Below are positions 34,258 to 44,015 of a stretch of 64,000 bases of DNA, piece by piece. Under the pieces are notes generated by a model. It did not search any database and was not told the origin of the DNA. It saw only the letters and a list, made by a program, of their open reading frames with translations. The DNA is from Bartonella krasnovii (GTDB lineage: Bacteria > Pseudomonadota > Alphaproteobacteria > Rhizobiales > Rhizobiaceae). Positions within the stretch are counted from its first letter, which is position 1, and every line of letters starts with the position of its first letter. A program made the translations under genes and the position numbers. The stretch is taken from the NCBI RefSeq assembly GCF_003606345.3, contig NZ_CP031844.2:2029001-2093000 (forward strand). The letters are read 5' to 3'.

Positions 34258-37200
34258 TGAAAAAAACTGTACGTTTATCAGCTTTCTTCTTTGGATTTGT
34301 GTTTTTTTTGGTCGGTGGTTTTGTTCTTGCACAAAGAGAAGACCGTTTTCCTTCTAGCGAAGAGATAGCAGACGATCGTTCATGGTTTGTTTCTTTAATT
34401 GAAAGCAAGCTTTCAGCGCCTAATCGTCAAGTTCGCTTGTACAATATGCAAGGAGCGCTATCTTCTCAAACATCAATTGATGCTATTACTGTCAGTGATA
34501 AAAAGGGAATTTGGCTTAAAATTACCAATGCCAAAATGGATTGGAATCGTCTAGCCTTGCTAAAAGGGCGGATGGATATTAATCAGCTTTCGGCAGAACG
34601 GGTTACGTTTTTGCGCAAACCACAAAGCAATTCTTCTCTTGAGATAGGTAAGTTTTCTTTACCAAAATTGCCGCTTGCTCTTTCGATCAATACACTTGCA
34701 GCTCAACATGTGACGTTTGAGCAAAATCTTTTTGGTTTTTCTGCTGATATGTCCTTAGAAGGCAATCTTACTTTGGCGAGTGGTTATTTTGATGTTAATA
34801 TGGTGGCGCATCGTTTAGATGCACCGGGGTCTTTTTCTGTTCTTACCAAGATATCAGAGAATAATCGTACAGCTCAAATTGATATCTCTGCTGATGAACC
34901 GCAAAATGGCATTTTGGCGAATGTTTTTAACATGGAAAAACGCCCAGCATTGAATCTCGCGATTAAAGGTGATGGTACTTTTGATGATTTGGTTATCAAA
35001 CTTTCTTTAGAATCCGATCATCATTCTATTTTAGATGGTCATGTTGTTCTTGCAAGTGTTTCAGAAGGACACAGTTTTTCTACGAAACTAGAGGGTAGAT
35101 TAGATCCTTTAATACCTTCTCAATATCGTCATCTCTTCGCATCTGATATAATATTAAAAGCAGAGGCAAGAAGGACAAGAGAGGGGGTGACCCACCTTGA
35201 TCAGATGGTTCTTCAGGGCAAAGCAATGAATGTTATCGCCAATGCTGAAATAACCGCCGATGGTTTTTTGCGGCGGCTTTTTGTTGATGGTAAAATGGCT
35301 CTTGATAACGAAAAGGAGTTTGTTCATTTGCCCATATTAGAGGCGTCAAAACCTGCGAATGCTCTTTCTTTGAACATTGACTATGGTCGCGAAGGACAAC
35401 AATCTTGGAATGGGCGGCTTGTTGTCAATCATTTTAGCAATAACAATATTTATGTTCGCGATGCGGTTTTTGATATGGGGGGAGTAAGCGAAAATCTTGA
35501 CAATGCGGCTTCTCGTCATGTTGGTGTTCAGGTTAATGGAACGCTTCAAGGGGTTAAAAAGATTAAGGAAGGGGTCGTAGAAGATTTAAGCCAAGCGGTT
35601 CATATGTATTTAGATACGGATATTGTTTCGAATAAACCGATTTTAATTCATGATCTTAGTGTTACGGCTCAGGGTTTTTCTTCTTGGTTGAAAGGGACAA
35701 TGGAGAATTTTATTTTTAAAGGCGATCTTGGGTTAAAAGCCAAAACACTAGCTCCTTTAGAACTATTCAGTAAAAAACCCCTCTCTGGTAGAGCAGATAT
35801 TAAAGCCAAAGGAACAATTGGTCTATTGAGTGGCATTTTTGATCTGAAATTATCAGGAATGGCTGACAATATGAAAATAGGCGTGCAGCCTTTTGATCGT
35901 TTATTTAAAGGAAATGTCACTCTTTCAGGTAGCATTGCCCACAACACGACGGGCTTTATTTTACGTCATTTGAATTTGAAAAATCAATATACAAACATAC
36001 AGGCTAATGGTTATTTTTCGGATGAAAGCGCTAAAATGGATTTATCTGCTCAAATATCTGATCTCGCCAAATTAGATCCAAAGATAAGCGGTGCTCTTAC
36101 AATTCAAGGAACTGCAAGAGGGCGCAATAGCCATATAAAGCTCAATACAAGTGCTCATATTGATAAAGCGTTCGTTATGGGGAAGGAACTTCGAAACACA
36201 ACATTTAACATAAAAGCACTTATAGATAATACAACACCCGTTACGTCTTTTACGGGGAGTGTAAAAGGTGAAGGAGTTTTTGCTCATAAGCCTCTACATT
36301 TGTCTGCTTCTTTTAAGGATTCTCATAAAATTAGAAAACTTGAGAATATTGATATTAAAGGGGGAAGTGCAAAAATAACGGGTGATCTTTCTCAACAACT
36401 TGGAGGTTTTTTGAAAGGAGCGCTGCATATTGATGCCGATGATATTTCAGTGCTTTCAGCGTTATTTTTACAGGATGGTAGTGGACAAGTAAAAGGAGAT
36501 TTTATTTTTGATGAACAAAATGGTAGACAAAAAGCCCATGTGAAGGCGCATGTTAATCATTTGAATTTTGCCAAGAATAAAATAAAAAAACTGGCAATAG
36601 ATGCCGATATATTCGATCCTTTTGGTACGACACAGTTTGAAGGTGTTATCAATGCAGAGCATATCCAAACTCCTTTGATAATGATCAATCGTTTAAATGC
36701 TCATGCCAATAGAAATAATGAACAAACGGTTTTTACTGTCCAAGCGATGTTGCATGATGCTCTTAATGCTCAGCTTTCTGGTCGTGCAAGGAGTGTAGAA
36801 CTTCCAAAAGGCATAAAACGGGAAGTGCAAATTGAAACCGTAGATTTAAAACAACACCATTTTCATGCAACATTGCCAAAACCATCGATAATTGTTTTTG
36901 ATAAAGATGGAATGACAATCAATGAATTAGGAATTGCAATAAATGGCGGTAAAATCACCCTTGCGGGGAATATTCAAGATACTTTGAATTTGCAACTTAC
37001 CGTGGATTCTCTCCCTGCTACTTTAGCTAATCTGTGGAAATCCGATCTTGGAGCATCAGGGAGTTTAACTGGAAAGGTTATGATTCGTGGTCATTTAAAA
37101 AAACCTGATATAACCTATGATATAAAAGGTGAGGAACTAACAACCGTTGCTCTTCAAGATAAAAAAATTATGCCTTTTTCGCTTTCTGCTACGGGAAAAA

Positions 37201-38897
37201 CTTTAGATCAAAACCTTACTTTGAATGCAAGTTTAACAGGGGAAGGAGTACAAGCACAAGCTCAGGGGCTGGTATCTTTAGAGAAAGACAAACTTGACCT
37301 CCATATTAATTTGCAAAATTTATCTGCACGTTTGGCGAATAGCTTTATTGCAAGACAAGCGCTTGATGGGGCGGTGATAGGCAAAATTGATATTGGTGGG
37401 ACAATGAAGGATCCATCGGCTCATTTTGAGCTTTCGAGTCAAAGCCTAACCACTATGACGCATAAAGGACCGATGTCAATCAATATAAATACTCGTGGTT
37501 CTTATAAAAAATCGACATTGCATATTGAAAATATGATAGCAACTGGAGATAAAGGATTAGATCTTTCCATTCATGGGCCTGTTTCTCTTAATGGTTCAGA
37601 GGCAAAATTAAATGTTAAAGGGATAATACCTCTTGATTTTGTTAATCTCTTATTAGCTAAGCGTGGTGCATATATAACGGGTACAGCAAGAGTTGATACA
37701 GTTCTTAATGGTGCGTTATCAAAGCCACAATTTACTGGAAATATTTCTATAGCCGATGGTAGCTTTTTGGATTCAAAAACCCATGTAGGATTGAATAATA
37801 TAACGCTTGAAGGCAAATTAAATGGCGATCATATTCTTATAGAGAAAGCTTCAGCTTCTTCATCTGAGGGAGGGAGAGTTTCTGCTTCAGGCCGTATTTC
37901 TAATGATCTAGAGACAGATTTGATCTTTCATCTTGATAATGCCAATTATAATGATGGCTCTATGATTCTTGCAACATTGTCAGGCGAGATGACAATGACA
38001 GGTAACTTTCTAAGTGATCTTGTTATTGGTGGAGATATCATCGTTGAAAAAGCTGAAATTCTGGTTCCTGATCATTTTCAAAATGCTAAGTTTCTTGATG
38101 TCAAAAATAAGAATTTAACAAAGCCAATTCAAAAAACACTTGAACGTGCTGATGCTAAGAGCACGAATAAAAGTCCTAGTGCCACAGAAGAATCATCATC
38201 TGTTGTGTTATCAAATATGCGTATTACAGCACGCAATCAACTTTTTGTACGAGGAAAAGGGTTAGATGCCGAACTGGGAGGGCGCATTAATTTAGCAGGT
38301 CCATTAAATGATGTGCATCCAGTGGGTGAATTTAGAATGATTCGTGGACGTTTTGATATTCTTTCACAACGTCTTAATTTTGATCAAGGACAAGCAAGTT
38401 TTAGCGGTAATCTTAATCCTACGGTTTATTTTGTAACCAATAATAACAGTGGTGATATTCGCGTCACTGTAACCGTAAGTGGAACGATTGATAATCTTGA
38501 TATTAATTTTTCTTCGCAACCGAATTTGCCACAGGATGAGATTTTAGCGCGTTTAATTTTTAAGCGCTCTCTTAATGAACTATCACCATTTCAGATTGCT
38601 CAACTTGCGGCAGCCGCTGCTGATCTTGCGGGTGGTTCTAACACATCTTTGTTGAACACTTTACGAACTAAAATTGGACTTGATGACCTTGATGTTATCG
38701 TTAATGAAAAGGGTAATACAGGTTTACGCATTGGACGCTACATACACAATAACATTTATTTAGGCTTTGAAGCAGGATCTGATGGAACGACGAAAGGGAC
38801 AATTAATTTGGATATTTCGCGTCACCTTAAAGCTAAAGGTTCTATAGGAAATGAAAAAAATTCGAGTATTGGTCTCTTTTATGAAAGAGACTACTAA
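34257..38897 (+). CDS. tamB: Translocation and assembly module subunit TamB
   Basis: A 1546-residue AsmA/TamB-family protein. One N-terminal membrane anchor (about residues 7-25) holds it in the inner membrane. A long periplasmic taco-like beta structure follows, made of degenerate repeats that span to the outer membrane. The C-terminal DUF490 region, about the last 330 residues, contains GEFRMIRGRFDILSQRLNF and ends in GLFYERDY. Work on TamB-like proteins supports roles in outer-membrane protein assembly and phospholipid transport. The start codon overlaps the tamA stop. The length is normal and no frameshift was noted. Confidence 0.93.
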   Translation: MKKTVRLSAFFFGFVFFLVGGFVLAQREDRFPSSEEIADDRSWFVSLIESKLSAPNRQVRLYNMQGALSSQTSIDAITVSDKKGIWLKITNAKMDWNRLALLKGRMDINQLSAERVTFLRKPQSNSSLEIGKFSLPKLPLALSINTLAAQHVTFEQNLFGFSADMSLEGNLTLASGYFDVNMVAHRLDAPGSFSVLTKISENNRTAQIDISADEPQNGILANVFNMEKRPALNLAIKGDGTFDDLVIKLSLESDHHSILDGHVVLASVSEGHSFSTKLEGRLDPLIPSQYRHLFASDIILKAEARRTREGVTHLDQMVLQGKAMNVIANAEITADGFLRRLFVDGKMALDNEKEFVHLPILEASKPANALSLNIDYGREGQQSWNGRLVVNHFSNNNIYVRDAVFDMGGVSENLDNAASRHVGVQVNGTLQGVKKIKEGVVEDLSQAVHMYLDTDIVSNKPILIHDLSVTAQGFSSWLKGTMENFIFKGDLGLKAKTLAPLELFSKKPLSGRADIKAKGTIGLLSGIFDLKLSGMADNMKIGVQPFDRLFKGNVTLSGSIAHNTTGFILRHLNLKNQYTNIQANGYFSDESAKMDLSAQISDLAKLDPKISGALTIQGTARGRNSHIKLNTSAHIDKAFVMGKELRNTTFNIKALIDNTTPVTSFTGSVKGEGVFAHKPLHLSASFKDSHKIRKLENIDIKGGSAKITGDLSQQLGGFLKGALHIDADDISVLSALFLQDGSGQVKGDFIFDEQNGRQKAHVKAHVNHLNFAKNKIKKLAIDADIFDPFGTTQFEGVINAEHIQTPLIMINRLNAHANRNNEQTVFTVQAMLHDALNAQLSGRARSVELPKGIKREVQIETVDLKQHHFHATLPKPSIIVFDKDGMTINELGIAINGGKITLAGNIQDTLNLQLTVDSLPATLANLWKSDLGASGSLTGKVMIRGHLKKPDITYDIKGEELTTVALQDKKIMPFSLSATGKTLDQNLTLNASLTGEGVQAQAQGLVSLEKDKLDLHINLQNLSARLANSFIARQALDGAVIGKIDIGGTMKDPSAHFELSSQSLTTMTHKGPMSININTRGSYKKSTLHIENMIATGDKGLDLSIHGPVSLNGSEAKLNVKGIIPLDFVNLLLAKRGAYITGTARVDTVLNGALSKPQFTGNISIADGSFLDSKTHVGLNNITLEGKLNGDHILIEKASASSSEGGRVSASGRISNDLETDLIFHLDNANYNDGSMILATLSGEMTMTGNFLSDLVIGGDIIVEKAEILVPDHFQNAKFLDVKNKNLTKPIQKTLERADAKSTNKSPSATEESSSVVLSNMRITARNQLFVRGKGLDAELGGRINLAGPLNDVHPVGEFRMIRGRFDILSQRLNFDQGQASFSGNLNPTVYFVTNNNSGDIRVTVTVSGTIDNLDINFSSQPNLPQDEILARLIFKRSLNELSPFQIAQLAAAAADLAGGSNTSLLNTLRTKIGLDDLDVIVNEKGNTGLRIGRYIHNNIYLGFEAGSDGTTKGTINLDISRHLKAKGSIGNEKNSSIGLFYERDY

Positions 38898-39296
38898 AGA
38901 TTAAAGTTTAAAAAACAAGTTTTTTATTTTTTGTCTCTCATTTCTAAGATTGAGAAAGGAAGCTTAGACTAGAAAAATACTTAAACCTTATTCTCAAGCC
39001 CATTCCATGCTGTTGACTAAAGAGTGTATTGTATGCAAATATTGATTTATAAAGTTAATTTATCTTTATTTACCTTGAATTAGAGCTTTGAAAGCCGTAA
39101 GCTACTCTCATTGCATAATTAAAAATCAACAGCATTCAACAAAATAAAAGAAAAGGCTTTCATCTAAATCCAAGAAATTTATTTTCGATAAACCATAAAT
39201 TTTTTGCCAATTCCTAATTGAAATAATATTTTTTTACAAATAGGGCGTTAACTTCTATCCGTTTTTTACTTTAAATCTTCTTTAAATACCTAGAAA
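38898..39296. other. Convergent intergenic gap tamB / ABC exporter
   Basis: About 400 AT-rich bases between convergent genes. A weak hairpin of AAAAAAC/GTTTTTT followed by T-rich sequence near 38906-38928 might terminate tamB. Nothing else was seen. Confidence 0.4.
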
Positions 39297-41063
39297 TTAG
39301 GGCGTGTGTTTTTTGAACTGGATATTATGAAGTTTTTTATAAAATCCATTTTCTTTTGCGAGTAATTCTTTCTGAGTTCCTTGTTCAATCAGTTGTCCAT
39401 TTTGTATGACCACAATTTTATGAGCACGAGCAATCGTTGAAAGGCGATGAGCAATAATGATCGTTGTACGCCCTTTGGTAAGATGATGAATAGCTTCATT
39501 AATTTGTGCTTCGGTGTGTGAATCGAGCGCGCTTGTTGCTTCATCAAGAATGAGAATTTCACTATCGTGAATCATTGCTCTAGCAATAGCGAGTCGTTGT
39601 TTTTGCCCCCCTGAAAGATTACAGCCATTATCGCCTATTTGTGTATCATAACCATTTGGCAAATTCATAATAAAGTCATGAGCATTTGCTGCTTTTGCTG
39701 CTGCGATAATTTCGTCATCACGAGCGCCTTCTTTTCCAAGCCCAATATTATATTTAACGGTACCTTGAAAAAGAAAAGTATCTTGCCCTACATAGGCCAT
39801 CAGTTTTCTCAGAGAACGAAATGTTGTGTAGCGAATATCTTGATCATTAATCAATATGCGTCCTTTTGTGGGGTCATAAAGGCGCATAATAAGATTGATA
39901 AGTGTTGACTTTCCTGAGCCGGACGGTCCCACCAATGCGGTTATTTTTCCGGCTTCTATTTCTAAATTGATGTCTTTTAACACTATTTTGTTATCAGTAT
40001 ATGCAAAAGAAACATGTTCGAAACGAATAGCTCCTTGCGTTTTATTTAGATCTTTAGCTTCTTTATGTTCTGTAACAGTAAGGGGACGATCAAGTATTTC
40101 AAACATTGTACGGATATTGACCAAGCCAGATTCAATTTTGACACGGACATTTGCTAGTCTTTTTGCGGGGTCATAAGCTAAAAGTAAAGCAACAATAAAG
40201 GACATAAACTCACCTTGAACACCTGCGCGTTGGGTTGCAAGGTATCCAGAAAAACAGATAATACCGGCAATAGCGACACCTGTGAGTGTTTCCATAATTG
40301 GATTGGTAATCGCTTCAAGTGTTGCAATATTGTTTGTTTGTTTTTCAACATCACAAATGGCTTTGTCCATCCTTTTTTTCATGACTTCTTCTAGTGAAAA
40401 AGCCTTAATAACTCGAATGCCAACAGCCGTTTCCTGTACGATTTTGATAATTTCACCAAGTGAAAAAAGTTCTTTTTCCATAAGGCGACGAACGCGTTTT
40501 AAAGCCATTCGAACACCGAAAAAAGCCAGTGGTCCTACGATTAAAGTAATGGAGATTAACACAAAGTTTTGAATGAACATGACAAGCAACAAACCACTAA
40601 CGGAAAGCAAATCACGCACAAAAGTTGTGATAATAGTATCAATGATATTACGCACAGCTGTCGCATTATGGGTTACGCGAACAAGCAAATCAGATGACGT
40701 GTTATTATGATAAAAAGAGACACCTTGTTCCATAAGGCGCGCATAAATTTTACGCTGTTGTTCAGCAATGATACTGTTGCCTGCTTTGCTTAAAAAGTAA
40801 GTTTGGGCAAAAGTTGCAATCCCTTTAAGAATAAAGATAAAGGCAATGAAGCTAGAAATCAAAACGATCATAGCAAAATTTTGCGCAGCAACAATATAAT
40901 TAACAACATCACGCATAATCCATGCACTGGTTGCAGTTGTGCAGGAGATAATGATCATTGAGATAATAGCTGCACTGTACCAACGCGCATGTTTATGAAA
41001 ATTTTCTCGCAAAAGGCGAATAATAAGATGTTTATCAAAAGAGGAAAGTTGTTTTTTGGCCAT
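39297..41063 (-). CDS. MsbA-type ABC exporter (fused permease-ATPase)
   Basis: A half-transporter of 588 residues with six membrane segments (about residues 30-320) fused to an ABC ATPase, working as a homodimer in the inner membrane. ATPase motifs are Walker A GPSGSGKSTL near residue 383, signature LSGGQKQR and Walker B ILILDEATSALD. The overall pattern is like MsbA/lipid A flippases and multidrug exporters, and in rhizobia close homologues are annotated as msbA-like. The true substrate cannot be read from sequence. It lies downstream of, and opposite to, tamAB. Confidence 0.88.
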   Translation of the reverse strand: MAKKQLSSFDKHLIIRLLRENFHKHARWYSAAIISMIIISCTTATSAWIMRDVVNYIVAAQNFAMIVLISSFIAFIFILKGIATFAQTYFLSKAGNSIIAEQQRKIYARLMEQGVSFYHNNTSSDLLVRVTHNATAVRNIIDTIITTFVRDLLSVSGLLLVMFIQNFVLISITLIVGPLAFFGVRMALKRVRRLMEKELFSLGEIIKIVQETAVGIRVIKAFSLEEVMKKRMDKAICDVEKQTNNIATLEAITNPIMETLTGVAIAGIICFSGYLATQRAGVQGEFMSFIVALLLAYDPAKRLANVRVKIESGLVNIRTMFEILDRPLTVTEHKEAKDLNKTQGAIRFEHVSFAYTDNKIVLKDINLEIEAGKITALVGPSGSGKSTLINLIMRLYDPTKGRILINDQDIRYTTFRSLRKLMAYVGQDTFLFQGTVKYNIGLGKEGARDDEIIAAAKAANAHDFIMNLPNGYDTQIGDNGCNLSGGQKQRLAIARAMIHDSEILILDEATSALDSHTEAQINEAIHHLTKGRTTIIIAHRLSTIARAHKIVVIQNGQLIEQGTQKELLAKENGFYKKLHNIQFKKHTP

Positions 41064-41240
41064 GAAGTGCTTCTATATTTTCTTGTTGTTTTATGCAAGA
41101 TTGAAGCGCTCTTAATTCAAAAGCTCCTTAATCTTTTTTACAAAAAGAGCCTTCTTCTTTCAATATGTGTCATACTCTTTCATGTGACAGTGCTTCATAT
41201 GATGTAAAATCCTCCCATAAAATGGTCTATGCGCCACTGT

Positions 41241-41515
41241 TTCATTTATATAAGATATAAGCTGATACCACTACTTTATTGGCATTCCCATATCGCAACC
41301 GTCCCCTAGACTCTTGAAAAAGTTCACAAGAGGATTATGGCTTTTTTCTATGCATATGATACTACCACTTATGACGTGCAAGCCAATATTTTTGTGTGAT
41401 TTCATATTGAAAAGATTTGAAATAAGAGAAATCTACGATATCCATTTCCTTATTCGAAAAAAAAATAAATTATCATTATTAATTGATACGTTATTCTATT
41501 CTGCTCCAATGTAAA
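41241..41515 (+). repeat. Dispersed intergenic repeat, copy at 41.2 kb
   Basis: Shares the block order of the other copies: ACTCTTGAAAAAGTTCACAAGAGG, then ACTTATGACGTGCAAGCCAA, then GAAATAAGAGAAATCTACGATA (each only partly conserved). It is diverged by substitutions and small gaps. Confidence 0.55.
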
Positions 41516-41637
41516 ATATCGCGCAAGAAATTTTCATACTTTGAACATTTATAAATACATCATTTTCATTCTATAATGTTGCGTATCCGCTTTATCCTAT
41601 TACATTCAAAAAGTTAGACTAAAGGAATAAAAAAATT

Positions 41638-41757
41638 TTAAAGGCTTTGGTATTAAACCAACAAAACGATCTCTCTTTAAAAGAGATAGTAGCTAAAGTT
41701 GCTGAGAATGCTGACAATAGAGTGGATAATAAGAGGAAATTTGTACTGAGGAAATGA
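41638..41757 (+). pseudogene. Possible remnant of a medium-chain dehydrogenase N-terminus
   Basis: A 39-codon frame begins with residues KALVLNQQNDLSLKEI and ends at TGA 41755-41757. Zinc-type alcohol/xylitol dehydrogenases often start MKALVL, followed by a Leu-Ser-Leu-Arg/Lys-Glu-Ile segment. Here the expected ATG is TTA, although an AAAGGA sequence remains upstream. After about 20 residues the similarity is lost. It could be chance, so this call is tentative. Confidence 0.3.
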
Positions 41758-41820
41758 TCTTTTATTTAAAAAAATAAACACAGGTTATCCACTGGCTTAT
41801 TGAATACTGTTTTATAAAGT

Positions 41821-42120
41821 GTTGTTATTAAGCACCTACATCTTTACGCTTATGAAGGAACAAGCCGACACCATCACACACTTTGCAAGCTTGTGGGTGC
41901 TGCGACAATCTTTGGCACTCGAGATTTTTCATAAGAGGCATTTTTGCTCTTTATCTTGTACAGTTTTTATTTACGCAGGCTTCTCCGTTTGTGATGTGCA
42001 AAGCAAGAGATTTTGATTGATTCAACATGGAACAAATTTGAACTGAAAGAATCTTACGATCTTTGAAACTCTTATTCAACATGCAAGCAATGAATTGTTT
42101 TTATAAATCAGTATGTTGGT
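41821..42120 (+). repeat. Dispersed intergenic repeat, most complete copy
   Basis: This copy contains all recognised blocks. They are TTACGCTTATGAAGGAACAA, CACCATCACACACTTTGC, GCTGCGACAATCTTTGGCAC, a GTGATGTGCAAAGCAAGAG block, TTTTGATTGATTCAACATGG, GAAAGAATCTTACGAT, TTATTCAACATGCAAG and TATAAATCAGTATGTT. It was used as the reference for the others. Confidence 0.65.
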
Positions 42121-42139
42121 ATTACAAGCAACATATGAA

Positions 42140-42350
42140 AATAGTTGTACTAATGGGCACCATTATCTTTACGATTATGAAAGTTCAAGTTAACATCCTC
42201 ATTCCTTTACCCTTTTCCATATTGCTATAGGCTTTGGCATTTGAAATGGTTCACAAAAGACATTTCTACTTTCTTAATATTTTATGTATTATTTCTGTTT
42301 GTGCTCTCTCATTTAATATGCAAAATAACACATTTTCCTTATAAATCGAG
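42140..42350 (+). repeat. Dispersed intergenic repeat, adjacent partial copy
   Basis: Follows the reference copy directly in the same orientation. It repeats ATCTTTACGATTATGAAAGT, the GGCTTTGGCATTTGAAA block, TTCACAAAAGACATTTCTAC and a late TTAATATGCAAAATAA block. Confidence 0.55.
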
Positions 42351-42491
42351 AAAGCATTGTTAAACTCTTCAAAGAATCTATACCAATTTATAAAACTTTA
42401 AAAACACTACAAAACTCTCCGTAACGCCTTTAACCAATATCCATCCGCTTAATCTTTATGAGTTGCACAAAGACATCATTTCAACGAAAAG

Positions 42492-43028
42492 TTATTTAGG
42501 TGCTATCACCATCATTATTTGCCGCCCTTCAAGCTTTGGCTCCAATTCAACTTTGGCAATACCACTTGTATCTTCTTTTACACGCTGAAGAAGTTTTAAT
42601 CCAAGATCCTGGTGAGCCATCTCACGACCACGAAAACGCAAAGTAATCTTTACTTTATCACCATGGTCAATAAAACGATGAACAGCCTTGAGCTTGACTC
42701 CATAATCATGGACATCAACATTCGGGCGCATTTTAATCTCTTTAATTTCAATGACTTTTTGTTTTTTGCGTGTTTCAGCAGCTTTTTTTTGAGTTTGATA
42801 TTTTAGTTTGCCCAAATCGATGATTTTACATACGGGTGGTTCCGCATTTGGTACAATTTCAACCAAATCAAGCCCGGCTTCTGCGGCCATAGCAAGAGCT
42901 TCTTGTATCGCAACAACTCCCTGATGTTGTCCCTCATCATTGATAAGCTGAACATGGGGCACCCGAATATCATGATTTGAACGCGGTCCGTCTTTTGGGG
43001 TAGGTGTCATTTTAAATGGTCTACGAAT
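42492..43028 (-). CDS. infC: Translation initiation factor IF-3 (predicted AUU start)
   Basis: Binds the 30S subunit, prevents premature 50S joining and checks the start codon. It has the N-terminal domain with the [12 protein letters not shown] segment, the lysine-rich linker ([15 protein letters not shown]) and the C-terminal domain [19 protein letters not shown] to [11 protein letters not shown]. The first in-frame ATG (43010) gives 172 residues, but six codons upstream an ATT at 43026-43028 lies 8 bases after a strong AAGGAG. The six added residues (M)RRPFK match the known start of rhizobial IF-3 as I recall it. I therefore place the start at ATT, as in E. coli infC, where it underlies autoregulation. 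No ribosomal protein genes follow. Confidence 0.93.
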   Translation of the reverse strand: MRRPFKMTPTPKDGPRSNHDIRVPHVQLINDEGQHQGVVAIQEALAMAAEAGLDLVEIVPNAEPPVCKIIDLGKLKYQTQKKAAETRKKQKVIEIKEIKMRPNVDVHDYGVKLKAVHRFIDHGDKVKITLRFRGREMAHQDLGLKLLQRVKEDTSGIAKVELEPKLEGRQIMMVIAPK

Positions 43029-43042
43029 GGTTTATGCTCCTT
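43026..43042 (-). promoter_or_regulatory. Ribosome binding site and AUU start of infC
   Basis: AAGGAG (43037-43042 on the minus strand) stands 8 bases before ATT (43026-43028). The ATG at 43010 has no comparable site at proper distance. Rare AUU initiation lets IF-3 repress its own translation in E. coli, and the same control is inferred here. Confidence 0.75.
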
Positions 43043-43203
43043 AATTTTGATTCAACTACGATTATTTAATATACAATTATACACATAAAGACAACAATAA
43101 TTCGTGTATTTTTCATTATTTGATTTGTTACTTTTTTTAAAAATTTAGATTATAAAAGTTTTTCTCTTGATTTAAAGAAATTGTTTTATGGAGGAAAAGA
43201 ATC

Positions 43204-43983
43204 ATGAATCAAAATGTTCCTTGCCAGTTTTTTTCATTTGAGGACACTTCTCTTGCAGTGCGTCATCGCAAAGGGCGCCACTCTCCAGGTTTGGTTTGGC
43301 TTCATGGCTATCAATCCGATATGTTAGGAAGTAAGGCGATGTTGATTGATCAGTTTGCTCAAAAGCATGATTTGTCTTGTTTGCGTTTTGATTACTCTGG
43401 TCATGGGGAATCTGAAGGAGATTTTTTTCAGGGAACGATTTCACGTTGGGTGAGTGAAAGTTTAGCAGCTTTTGAAACCTATTGTGAGGGGCCGCAAATT
43501 TTGGTTGGTTCCTCTATGGGGGGATGGATTGCTTTAAGGCTTTCTATGATGTTAGCACAGAAAAATAAGAAGCTCGCTGGTATGCTATTAATTGCTCCAG
43601 CTCCTGATTTTACACAAACTTTGGTGGAACCAGAATTAGGCCCAGAAGAATGGGAAATTTTGGAAAAAAAAGGCTATATTGAACGACCTGCTGCTGGTGA
43701 TGAGGAGCCGATGCCCTTTACAAAAAAGTTGATTGAAGATGGACGCGAAAATTGTGTCATGAAAGGGTGTATTGATGTTGGCTGTCCGGTCCATATTTTA
43801 CAAGGGATGGAAGACGACAAGATACCCTATCAGCATACATTGACTTTACTTGATCATTTACCTCTTCATAACGTAACATTGACACTTGTGCGTGATGCAG
43901 ATCATCGTTTTTCTCGTCCACAGGATTTAGATTGTCTAGAAACAGCTTTGAAATCTTTGATTGATCAGATTAATGAAAAATAA
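43204..43983 (+). CDS. Alpha/beta hydrolase, serine hydrolase family
   Basis: A 259-residue cytoplasmic alpha/beta hydrolase. The nucleophile elbow VGSSMGGWIAL (Ser near residue 102), the oxyanion region LHGYQSDMLGSK, the acid near ILQGMEDDKIP, and the catalytic histidine in DADHRFSRP form a complete triad. The RFDYSGHGESEG segment is typical of the family. The natural substrate is unknown, although esterase or palmitoyl-thioesterase-like activity is likely from the fold. A GGAGG site precedes the ATG. It is divergent from infC, and the YgjP-type gene follows after 32 bases, suggesting a two-gene operon. Confidence 0.85.
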   Translation: MNQNVPCQFFSFEDTSLAVRHRKGRHSPGLVWLHGYQSDMLGSKAMLIDQFAQKHDLSCLRFDYSGHGESEGDFFQGTISRWVSESLAAFETYCEGPQILVGSSMGGWIALRLSMMLAQKNKKLAGMLLIAPAPDFTQTLVEPELGPEEWEILEKKGYIERPAAGDEEPMPFTKKLIEDGRENCVMKGCIDVGCPVHILQGMEDDKIPYQHTLTLLDHLPLHNVTLTLVRDADHRFSRPQDLDCLETALKSLIDQINEK

Positions 43984-44015
43984 GGGGGCTATTTATTGGT
44001 GATGAAGATAAATAT

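Larger units (their letters stand above)
41064..42491. other. Long repeat-filled gap downstream of infC
   Basis: About 1.43 kb without an intact gene. It holds three tandem-oriented copies of the dispersed repeat (41241-41515, 41821-42120, 42140-42350) and a possible dehydrogenase remnant (41638-41757). The short open frames here fall inside the repeats and are not credible genes. In many bacteria rpmI and rplT follow infC, and they are not present here. Confidence 0.6.

Noticed and set aside
41819-42016. 65-codon open frame in the infC-ABC transporter gap
   Set aside because: It lies wholly inside a dispersed repeat copy and is not open in the other copies.
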